Below are positions 1-5,777 of a stretch of DNA of 8,712 bases, one piece after another. Every line of letters begins with the position of its first letter. Positions within the stretch are counted from its first letter, which is position 1. This stretch comes from JBAZAX01 sp964568625 (GTDB lineage: Bacteria; Babelota; Babeliae; Babelales; RVW-14). The stretch is taken from contig CAZMQG010000030.1 of assembly GCA_964568625.1 (NCBI GenBank), positions 1-8,712 of the forward strand, given 5' to 3'. The notes under the pieces were generated by a model. That model was not told the origin of the DNA. It saw only the letters and a list, made by a program, of their open reading frames with translations, and did not search any database. Made by a program: the position numbers and the translations under genes.

Positions 1-609
1 TTACGTAGCCAGGGAAAGCGCGTTGAAATTGTTAGTATAAATGATTATGTGTGGGATCTGATACGAAATTTAGATGATCCACAATATAGTCAGTTTAAAA
101 GTAGTTCGCCATTTACGGGTACTGATCGTATTTGTGATGTTTTTAACCAGAAGGTAGAGAGGTTTTTTTGTGATCAGAATAATGATTTTACCATAGTTGA
201 ACATTGTTTTTATCCTGAAAGCATGTTTTGTTGTTCTCTTCTAAGATTTGCCAAATACAATGTTTTTTTCGTGAAAATTCATTGTACCTATCAAAAAGCA
301 CAGGAGCGGTTGATACTTAAAAATGCTTTTCCTGGCGATTCCAATAGACTTGATACTTTAGTTGATCTACACTTTGGCAGAGTTGAACGCTTTCAATTTT
401 TGAAATCATTACCTGATTTTCATGCCAATAAAATTTACGATGTAGAGGTAGATACCACCGAAACAACTCCTGAGCAGTGTGCTTATAAGATTGAAAATAT
501 TTTAAATACTGCACCAGCGGCTTTCCGTTTGAATTGTTCTAGTGATTATTGGATTAGAAAAATAAAATCTCTATATTCAGATGAAATAATTACAGCATTT
601 TCTGTTTAG
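1..609 (+). CDS. Chloramphenicol phosphotransferase-like P-loop kinase, 5' truncated by window edge
   Basis: The frame is open from base 1, so the gene starts upstream; the GTG at 49 is internal. About 202 residues are visible. They resemble the chloramphenicol 3-O-phosphotransferase (CPT) family, small P-loop kinases that transfer ATP phosphate to a small hydroxylated molecule. Matching blocks in order are VSINDYVWDL (visible residues 11-20), corresponding to the family's GVDSL segment with the catalytic Asp; a central strand VFFVKIHCTY followed by a helix rich in Glu/Arg; and near the C-terminus YDVEVDTTETTPEQCAYKI, where YDVEVDTT is identical to what I recall of the Streptomyces venezuelae enzyme. 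The Walker A loop should lie just upstream of the window and cannot be checked. The gene converges on the phosphoesterase gene with 7 bp between the stops and no hairpin. The substrate is unknown; antibiotic resistance should not be assumed, because many relatives are uncharacterised. Confidence 0.72.
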   Translation, partial: LRSQGKRVEIVSINDYVWDLIRNLDDPQYSQFKSSSPFTGTDRICDVFNQKVERFFCDQNNDFTIVEHCFYPESMFCCSLLRFAKYNVFFVKIHCTYQKAQERLILKNAFPGDSNRLDTLVDLHFGRVERFQFLKSLPDFHANKIYDVEVDTTETTPEQCAYKIENILNTAPAAFRLNCSSDYWIRKIKSLYSDEIITAFSV

Positions 610-616
610 CTAATAA

Positions 617-1132
617 TCAAAGTTTTGATGTAATTTCTTCTACCACTTGAGTAATTGGCTTACTGCATAAAATTCCGGCGGAGTTTGTGTGTCCGCCACC
701 GCCAAACTGTTTTGCAAATTCGTTTACATCAGTGATTTTTGATCTAATAGAAACTTTAGTTTGTCCCTGTTCTGTCTCATAAAAAAACAGTGTTACATCA
801 ATGTCACAAATTTGTGACATTAAGTTATTAAATCCAATTAAAGATGATATATTAACGCCAAAGTCTTTAAGATCTTGTTGTGTTACAATTGCCCAAACGG
901 CATTTTTTCTAGCTGATACTTTGATGTTACTTAAAATTTTTCCCCATAACAGTAAAACTTTATAACTTTTGTTTGATACAAGTTCGGTTTTGAGTTGGAA
1001 AAGATTTGCACCACAATTCATCAATTTTGCAGAAATTTCTAAAGTTGTAGATGTGGTTGATTGTATATGAAACAGTTGACTATCGTAGATTATTCCAAAT
1101 AAAAGACACTCTGCAACATATTTATCAATAAC
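617..1132 (-). CDS. nrnA: DHH/DHHA1 phosphoesterase (NrnA-like oligoribonuclease/pAp phosphatase), C-terminal part
   Basis: On the minus strand the frame stays open from the stop (TGA at 619-617) to the edge of the N gap at 1132. This gives 171 residues; the TTG/ATG codons near 1024-1019 are internal. The first residues read as the end of a DHH domain, with GIIYDSQLFHIQSTTS matching the family pattern GxxxDTxxFxxxxTT that carries a metal-binding Asp. A linker follows, then the DHHA1 substrate-binding domain ending in KQFGGGGHTNSAG, the signature glycine loop that grips the nucleotide. NrnA-type enzymes degrade 2-5 nt RNA fragments and dephosphorylate 3'-phosphoadenosine 5'-phosphate in the cytoplasm. 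Family members are about 310-340 aa, so roughly 150 N-terminal residues with the catalytic DHH motif must lie in the gap. The match is solid at family level; NrnA versus another stand-alone DHHA1 phosphoesterase is less certain. Confidence 0.8.
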   Translation of the reverse strand, partial: VIDKYVAECLLFGIIYDSQLFHIQSTTSTTLEISAKLMNCGANLFQLKTELVSNKSYKVLLLWGKILSNIKVSARKNAVWAIVTQQDLKDFGVNISSLIGFNNLMSQICDIDVTLFFYETEQGQTKVSIRSKITDVNEFAKQFGGGGHTNSAGILCSKPITQVVEEITSKL

Positions 1133-1232
1133 NNNNNNNNNNNNNNNNNNNNNNNNNNNNNNNNNNNNNNNNNNNNNNNNNNNNNNNNNNNNNNNNNNNN
1201 NNNNNNNNNNNNNNNNNNNNNNNNNNNNNNNN
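1133..1232. other. Assembly gap (100 N)
   Basis: Exactly 100 N, the usual placeholder for a gap of unknown size. The phosphoesterase reads into it from the left on the minus strand and the OGFr-domain gene leaves it on the right. The true sequence should hold about 450 bp of the phosphoesterase N-terminus, the start of the OGFr gene and probably a divergent promoter, so it is likely well over 100 bp. Confidence 0.9.
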
Positions 1233-1856
1233 TTTTATTGTGATAAACATAAAATTAATCCCGGAGGAGGGAAGAAAACTTCTTTATCATGGAGTCAGCT
1301 TATGGAAGAGTTAAAAGATGGTGGGAAATATAAAAATTTAGATCTTTTTGATGGGCATAGCTATATTAGATGGATTTTCCCAACATTTTATAAAGGTTGG
1401 AGTGGGGACGAGCACCTAGCAACGCGACAAACTCAAGAGACATTCAAAAACAATTCCATCTTAATTAAAAGAGTTATTGAATCATTCAAAACGTTTGTTG
1501 GTGGATATTACAAATTAAAAATTGATATAGTAATGAAAGATCCAAATAACAGAAGTTTAGATGATGTAAAAGTGTCGATAGATGAAAAACAATTTCAAAC
1601 TACAAAAGCAAATATTGGTATGAGTGGGTGGCACAATTTAAAGAGAATAAAAAGAGTATTACATTCTTTAATGGCATTTGGACTTGAAAACTATGCGATG
1701 GCTTTTTTTGCCTGCTTGCAGATCATAAACAAAGATCCAGATATAAAAGATAAAAATCAATATTTTGAAGAATGGCATGATCAGGTTTATAACTTTCATG
1801 ATACTTATGAAATGTTTGATGTAGATGGTAATTATACAGGTCCAGATCAGGGATAG
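1233..1856 (+). CDS. Opioid growth factor receptor (OGFr) conserved-region protein, 5' end in gap
   Basis: The frame is open from the gap edge, giving 207 visible residues. An internal ATG at 1302 has a GGAG seven bases upstream (1291-1294) and is the alternative start. I prefer the longer form because the upstream residues begin FYC and continue to a tryptophan (SLSWSQL), resembling the FY...W opening of the OGFr conserved region. Diagnostic blocks are GHSYIRWIFP (visible residues 41-50; family consensus HxYIQWLFP), a helix RVIESFKTFVGGYYKLKID (80-98; family LxxFYGxxL), and HNLKRIKRVLHSLMAFGLE (134-152; family HNxLRITRILxSLxxLGLE). The family is best known from animal OGFr, but bacterial members exist and their biochemical role is unknown. 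The ending is short and acidic, without the repeats of the mammalian protein. No neighbour suggests a function, and no signal peptide is visible. Confidence 0.78.
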   Translation, partial: FYCDKHKINPGGGKKTSLSWSQLMEELKDGGKYKNLDLFDGHSYIRWIFPTFYKGWSGDEHLATRQTQETFKNNSILIKRVIESFKTFVGGYYKLKIDIVMKDPNNRSLDDVKVSIDEKQFQTTKANIGMSGWHNLKRIKRVLHSLMAFGLENYAMAFFACLQIINKDPDIKDKNQYFEEWHDQVYNFHDTYEMFDVDGNYTGPDQG

Positions 1857-2103
1857 TAGATAAATTAATTGCCTGGGGCTTTGTGTTCTAATGTTACTTT
1901 CTTATTTGTAGGTAACGTGTTGTAGAGTTGTGATGAATGTTTCATGACGTATGTTTTTGCTTAATTAATTATCTGGCATTTAAAAAAAACAATAAAAAGT
2001 GTTGTTTCTCTGTTGAATAATTACTATGTGAAAACTTTTATTACATAAAGTTATTGTAAATAATTTCTATTCATATCTAATCAAAAGCCCCATGGATACG
2101 CGT

Positions 2104-2149
2104 TTGACAATTTATAAAATATCTTTTAAGATTGACCTAATGATATAAT
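2104..2149 (+). promoter_or_regulatory. Sigma70-type promoter region for the FolC-like gene
   Basis: A perfect -10 hexamer TATAAT (2144-2149) is preceded by TG one base upstream, forming an extended -10 that can work without a good -35. A consensus -35 TTGACA (2104-2109) lies too far from it, but sits exactly 17 bp before a weaker hexamer TAAGAT (2127-2132), so a second, overlapping promoter is possible. Either start would leave a 5' UTR of about 150-170 nt ahead of the leader ORF. Confidence 0.55.
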
Positions 2150-2169
2150 TTAAAATTGAAACATCCGTA

Positions 2170-2271
2170 TATTACATCTTGTAATACAACTACAATTTGA
2201 ATTTGCATGAAAAGGGTTCGCTCAAATTTCTAATTTTGGGTACAAATTCAAACTTAAATTATAAATTTAAG
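2170..2271 (+). promoter_or_regulatory. Inverted repeats in the 5' UTR (candidate RNA structure)
   Basis: Three perfect inverted repeats follow one another. They are TATTACA/TGTAATA (2170-2176 and 2180-2186, 3-nt loop), TTTGAATTTG/CAAATTCAAA (2196-2205 and 2243-2252, enclosing 37 nt) and CTTAAATT/AATTTAAG (2253-2260 and 2264-2271, 3-nt loop). The last two abut, so the transcript could fold into adjacent stems ending about 22 nt before the GGAGG site. I recognise no known riboswitch class. The high A+T content makes some of these pairings likely by chance. Confidence 0.3.
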
Positions 2272-2305
2272 AAATTAAAAATTGATTTTAATTGGAGGTA
2301 CAAAT

Positions 2306-2362
2306 ATGAATTTAGAATACAATGGATATTTGAAAGGTAAGGACAATGTTAACGAATGTTAA
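2306..2362 (+). CDS. Possible 18-codon leader ORF overlapping the start of the FolC-like gene
   Basis: ATG at 2306 has the best ribosome binding site in the region, GGAGG at 2294-2298, seven bases upstream. The frame encodes 18 residues (MNLEYNGYLKGKDNVNEC) and ends at TAA 2360-2362, 14 bases past the ATG of the next gene (2346), in a different frame. The downstream ATG has only AAAGG at 2333-2337, so ribosomes finishing the leader could re-initiate there. Alternatively this is the true N-terminus of the ligase and an indel in the assembly breaks the frame. It resembles no known peptide. Confidence 0.3.
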   Translation: MNLEYNGYLKGKDNVNEC

Positions 2363-3569
2363 ACAATCCCAAAAAAAGGTTGGGGCAGAAGTTGGAAGAA
2401 TTAGAAACTACAACGAGGTTGTAGATTATCTTAATGCCCTTACTTATGCCGAGTATAACGAGAATGTTATTACTCGCATGCAATTGTTAGACAAAATTTT
2501 TGATAACGTATCAAAAAAGATTGATACAATTCTTGTTTCCGGAACAAACGGAAAAAGTTTAACATTGCATTTTGCAGCCAAGCTTTTGAAAGAGGAAGGT
2601 TTTAAGGTAGGTCTATCTTACTCAAACCATATTTTGACTTATAACGAGCAGATTGTTTCTGATGCGCAACTAATTCAAAATAAAGATTTTGCTGATGTTG
2701 TTAATGAAGTAATCAATGCGGCTGAAATGAACAATATTAAGGCAACTGCACATGAAATACTTACAATTGCATCATTGTTGCAATTTGTTAAAGAAAAATC
2801 AGATGTAGCAATTCTTGAAGTACGTTATGGTGGTAAATTTGATGCAACAAATATATGCAATCCAAAAATTGCAGCATTAACTCGTGTTGCTCAAGATAGT
2901 CTTGGCTTACTTGATTCAGATCTTGATAAAGTTGCATTTGAGATGCTTGAAACAGCAAAAGAAGGCACTTGGTTTGTTTCAGCTGAACAAAGTAAAATAA
3001 GATTACAAAAAATGAAAAACTGGGCAGATGCTCACAATGTTAAATGGGCAATGCCAATACGTAAACTTGCATCACTTCCATACATATATGAACAGTTATT
3101 TGGAAGAGTTGCATCATTAGGTGAAAGAATTGCACAAATTTATGTCGAAGATATAAAAGGCAAATTTTCTCCTTTCTTGCGTGGTAACTTGTTGATTACG
3201 CAACGTGGTCAACGTGGTCGTCCAACAATTGAGGCAAAGCGTCAAGCCGAACTCAATCCAGCGAAAACNNNNNNNNNNNNNNNNNNNNNNNNNNNNNNNN
3301 NNNNNNNNNNNNNNNNNNNNNNNNNNNNNNNNNNNNNNNNNNNNNNNNNNNNNNNNNNNNNNNNNNNNGAAGTTGAATCACATGATCCACAAGAACTTGC
3401 AAATATGGCAAAAGACCTCAATGTCAAAGTTAAAGGTTGTTCCTCATTAGCAGAAGCAATCGAACAGGCCAAGACTGTTATTGACGAACGTGATGGCTTA
3501 ATTGCAATTACAGGTTCACATGATCTTGTTAGAGAGTTCTGGAAGATTCGTGGAATCAAGAAGTTTTAA
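2346..3569 (+). CDS. folC: FolC/Mur-ligase-family protein (folylpolyglutamate synthase-like), interrupted by gap
   Basis: FolC enzymes are cytoplasmic ATP-dependent ligases that add glutamate to folates (and, in bifunctional forms, to dihydropteroate). The family layout is visible: NYNEVVDYLNAL (residues 21-32), the P-loop VSGTNGKS (64-71), a substrate loop SYSNHILTYNEQI (91-103), AHEILTIASLLQF (136-148), ILEVRYGGKFDATN (156-169, matching EVGxGGRLDATN) and a C-terminal tail with SLAEAIEQAK and IAITGSHDLVREF. Several family residues differ: the P-loop is GTNGKSL rather than GTNGKGS, the His after TRV.QD is absent, and the EKAGI block whose lysine is carbamylated reads EMLET. The N gap removes the segment where GRxE and DGAHNP should be. 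The frame is the same on both sides with 100 N, but the missing part is probably longer. Start ATG 2346 has weak AAAGG; see the leader ORF. FolC-like is firm, true FPGS activity less so. Confidence 0.7.
   Translation: MLTNVKQSQKKVGAEVGRIRNYNEVVDYLNALTYAEYNENVITRMQLLDKIFDNVSKKIDTILVSGTNGKSLTLHFAAKLLKEEGFKVGLSYSNHILTYNEQIVSDAQLIQNKDFADVVNEVINAAEMNNIKATAHEILTIASLLQFVKEKSDVAILEVRYGGKFDATNICNPKIAALTRVAQDSLGLLDSDLDKVAFEMLETAKEGTWFVSAEQSKIRLQKMKNWADAHNVKWAMPIRKLASLPYIYEQLFGRVASLGERIAQIYVEDIKGKFSPFLRGNLLITQRGQRGRPTIEAKRQAELNPAKXXXXXXXXXXXXXXXXXXXXXXXXXXXXXXXXXXEVESHDPQELANMAKDLNVKVKGCSSLAEAIEQAKTVIDERDGLIAITGSHDLVREFWKIRGIKKF
3269..3368. other. Assembly gap (100 N) inside the FolC-like gene
   Basis: Exactly 100 N, a placeholder length. 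Family spacing between the middle of FolC and its C-terminal TGS segment suggests that about 75-90 residues, rather than 33, are missing. The reading frame kept across the Ns is therefore fortuitous or only consistent with the true length. Confidence 0.9.
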
Positions 3570-3596
3570 TTTAATTAGAATTTCTAACTAAATACT

Positions 3597-3630
3597 AAAA
3601 GCGGGATGTGAAATTTCACATCCCGCTTTT
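3597..3630. terminator. Bidirectional intrinsic terminator between folC-like gene and galU
   Basis: A perfect 17-bp inverted repeat is centred at 3613/3614. It has a GC-rich core (GCGGGATGTG and its complement) flanked by A4 and T6. Read rightward it ends in six T, a canonical rho-independent terminator 27 bp after the folC-like stop. Read leftward it ends in TTTT, 37 bp after the galU stop. It separates two convergent genes and plausibly serves both. Confidence 0.9.
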
Positions 3631-3667
3631 TTATGTAACTTGTTTTGATCTTAAAAAATTATAAAGT

Positions 3668-4600
3668 CTAAATTGTATTACTTTTAATCTTATTATTTCG
3701 AGCAGCAGCTTGTCCTTGCAGAACTATGAAATCTTTTTCAAGATTTTGTAGATAATCAAGCATCTTTGATGAATACTGAGGATCCCTTAATGCAAAATCC
3801 AGATTAGCTTGCAATAATCCTAATGGATTTCCGACGTCGTATCGTGTTCCTTGTATTTTGTAGGCGAAAACTTTTTCACCTGCATAAAGCAATGATTGAA
3901 TTGCATCCGTAAGTTGAATTTCGCCACCTACACCAATTTTAGATTCGCCTAAAATATCAAAAATATTTGGAGAGAGAACATAGCGTCCGACCATTGCAAG
4001 GTTTGATGGAGCGTCTGATATCTTTGGTTTTTCAACCAATTCTTTAACTTGAAAAAGATTAGGTGAAAATTGTCTTTTTATTCCAATAATTCCATAACGT
4101 GAAACATGCTCAATTGGTACCTCTTGTACGCCAACGACATTGCATTTTTCCTGATGAGCTATTTGCATGAGTTGTAGGATTGCCGGTACTTGGCTTAAAA
4201 TAATTTCATCCGGTAACATAACTGAGACATACTCTTTGCTTATGACTGTTTTAGCAGTCCAAACGGCATGCCCAAGGCCTAGTGGATTTTTTTGACGTAT
4301 GTAAATAAAATTTGTTGAGTCAATAATCTTGTTTAATCCTTCGGTGCAGCTAGATTTGGCTTTTTCCTTTAAGAATGAATCTAATGTTGAATCTGTATCA
4401 AAATGGTCTTCAATATTTTTCTTTGATTTTCCTGTAACAACAACAAAAGTCTCTATTCCTGATTTTGCGCCTTCTTCAACAATGTATTGAATGGCTGGCT
4501 TATCTAAGATGGGTAACATCTCCTTGGGTGTAATTTTTGTTGCTGGAAGAAAACGCGTTCCAATCCCTCCGGCAGGAATTATTGCTTTTGTTACTTTCAT
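3668..4600 (-). CDS. galU: UTP--glucose-1-phosphate uridylyltransferase
   Basis: Makes UDP-glucose and pyrophosphate from UTP and glucose 1-phosphate in the cytoplasm, feeding lipopolysaccharide, glycan and UDP-galactose synthesis. At 310 aa it is about the length of bacterial GalU (290-300). Motifs in order are the nucleotide-binding loop PAGGIGTRFLPATK (9-22) followed by PKEMLPILDKPAIQYIVEE, QKNPLGLGHAV (103-113), LPDE (129-132, where most GalU have DD), the sugar-phosphate lysine in LVEKP (188-192), GGEIQLTDAI (225-234) and GTRYDVGNPLG (251-261). ATG is supported by AAGGAGA at 4614-4608, seven bases away. It is the last gene of a leftward set, 58 bp after pheS, and ends before a strong hairpin. 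Its N-terminal and catalytic blocks are all intact. UDP-glucose is the usual product of this family; a closely related dTTP or UDP-sugar preference cannot be excluded from sequence alone. Confidence 0.96.
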   Translation of the reverse strand: MKVTKAIIPAGGIGTRFLPATKITPKEMLPILDKPAIQYIVEEGAKSGIETFVVVTGKSKKNIEDHFDTDSTLDSFLKEKAKSSCTEGLNKIIDSTNFIYIRQKNPLGLGHAVWTAKTVISKEYVSVMLPDEIILSQVPAILQLMQIAHQEKCNVVGVQEVPIEHVSRYGIIGIKRQFSPNLFQVKELVEKPKISDAPSNLAMVGRYVLSPNIFDILGESKIGVGGEIQLTDAIQSLLYAGEKVFAYKIQGTRYDVGNPLGLLQANLDFALRDPQYSSKMLDYLQNLEKDFIVLQGQAAARNNKIKSNTI

Positions 4601-4658
4601 TATTCATTCTCCTTTTTTCCTTCAATACTCTGTGAAAAAATTTAGCACAAAAACATGT

Positions 4659-5693
4659 TTAAAATTGATTTAAAAATTTAACATTTCCACCATAAAAAAG
4701 CCTGATGTCATCAATATTGTATTTTAGCATTGCTAGTCTGGTCAAGCCAAATCCAAATGCAAAACCTGAATATTTTTCAGGGTCAATTCCGTTCATTCTA
4801 AGTACGTTTGGATGAATCATTCCACCTGGGAATAACTCTATCCAAGTTGATTTTTTACAAACAGAACAACCGTTTTTACAAAATGGGCAACGCATGTCAA
4901 TTTCAAATCCTGGTTCAACAAATGGAAAAAATCCAGGTCTTATGCGAATGTCCAGACTATCTGTTTTAAATAAAGTTTTTAAAAATGTTTGTAAAGTTGC
5001 AAATAGATTAGATATGTTTACATTTTCATTAATTAACATTCCTTCGCATTGCATGAAAACATAATCATGCGTTGCATCGGTTGATTCCTGTCTGAAAACT
5101 TTTCCCGGGGATATCACTGCAAGTGGGAGTGATTTATTTCGCATTGCATGTACCTGCATGGAAGAAGTTTGTGTTCTAAGTACCATGCCTGGAATATCTA
5201 GCCAAAATGTATCTTGCATATCTCGCGCAGGATGATCTTTGGGAACATTGAGTGCTTCGAAATTATACTCTTCACTTTCAATTTCGGGGCCATCGATTAC
5301 CTCATATCCCATTGATATGAAAATATCCTCAACCTCTCGAACAATTTGAGTTAATGGATGCAACGTTCCATTCTTTGCGTTTGGTTGATACGCCGAGACG
5401 TCAAAATTTTGTTTTTTAAAGTTTTCAGATTGTGTTTGCTTAAATATAATCTGTGCTTTTGCTTCTTCTATGCTATTATCTGCTTCAATTTTAAATTGGT
5501 TTATGAGTGGTCCAAATTCCTTTTTTTCTTCAACTGAAAAATTTTTAATTTGGCCAAGTAAGTCTGTTACCAGGCTTTTTTTACCAAGATATTTAATTCT
5601 TAAATCGTCCAAGGCTCGAAGGTTGCTGACATTCTTCAAGTCTACTTTAAATTCATTTTTTAAATTTTGAATTTTATCTTTTAAATCTGGCAT
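4659..5693 (-). CDS. pheS: Phenylalanyl-tRNA synthetase alpha subunit
   Basis: Catalytic subunit of the alpha2beta2 enzyme that activates phenylalanine with ATP and charges tRNA-Phe. I chose the ATG at 5693 (344 aa) because GGAG (5702-5699) lies five bases upstream and this length fits the family. An in-frame ATG at 5726 would add 11 residues but has no good ribosome binding site. Visible parts are the N-terminal coiled coil that binds tRNA (about 1-95, including YLGKKS 35-40), motif 1 region HPLTQIVREVEDIFISMGY (112-130), the loop DHPARDMQDTFW (153-164), motif 2 PGKVFRQESTDATHDYVFMQ (196-215), four cysteines in a CxxCxxxCxxC knot (269-279) as in the Bacillus subtilis form, and motif 3 GFAFGFGLTRLAML (310-323). 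The beta-subunit gene pheT, normally next, is absent: galU follows instead. It lies about 84 bp after mraY and is probably co-transcribed with it. Confidence 0.96.
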   Translation of the reverse strand: MPDLKDKIQNLKNEFKVDLKNVSNLRALDDLRIKYLGKKSLVTDLLGQIKNFSVEEKKEFGPLINQFKIEADNSIEEAKAQIIFKQTQSENFKKQNFDVSAYQPNAKNGTLHPLTQIVREVEDIFISMGYEVIDGPEIESEEYNFEALNVPKDHPARDMQDTFWLDIPGMVLRTQTSSMQVHAMRNKSLPLAVISPGKVFRQESTDATHDYVFMQCEGMLINENVNISNLFATLQTFLKTLFKTDSLDIRIRPGFFPFVEPGFEIDMRCPFCKNGCSVCKKSTWIELFPGGMIHPNVLRMNGIDPEKYSGFAFGFGLTRLAMLKYNIDDIRLFYGGNVKFLNQF

Positions 5694-5777
5694 ATCCACT
5701 CCAAGAAAAGCATTTTCTTCAAACATTTAAGCTTCTAAAATCGTAACACTTTTTTGTTTTTTTGCCACTAAATGTTT

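Larger units (their letters stand above)
1857..2345. other. Gene-free leader region upstream of the FolC-like gene
   Basis: This very AT-rich stretch of about 490 bp has no convincing long gene on either strand. Its left half (1857-2100) shows no recognisable element; the only repeat-like structure, near 1985-2010, is too weak to call a terminator for the OGFr gene. The right half holds the promoter, the inverted repeats and the leader ORF listed separately. Confidence 0.7.

Noticed and set aside
1263..1271. GGAGGAGGG resembling a very strong ribosome binding site
   Set aside because: It lies inside the open OGFr frame (encoding Gly-Gly-Gly). The next ATG in that frame is 30 bases away, and the ATG at 1289 opens only a 14-codon frame.
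1858..1976. Imperfect direct repeat (TAAATTAATTGCCTGG and TTAATTAATTATCTGG)
   Set aside because: Only two partial copies, mostly A/T, with no regular spacing; not enough to call a repeat or iteron.
1937..2020. 27-codon ORF starting at ATG 1937
   Set aside because: No ribosome binding site, low-complexity Lys/Asn/Cys/Phe composition, and no promoter; expected by chance in AT-rich sequence.
2213..2223. GGGTTCGCTC resembling a tRNA T-loop
   Set aside because: No complementary T-arm, acceptor stem or anticodon arm can be formed around it.
4651..4660. Palindrome AAACATGTTT between galU and pheS
   Set aside because: Only 10 bp, A/T-dominated, with no T-tract or GC core; not a terminator and no evidence for an operator.
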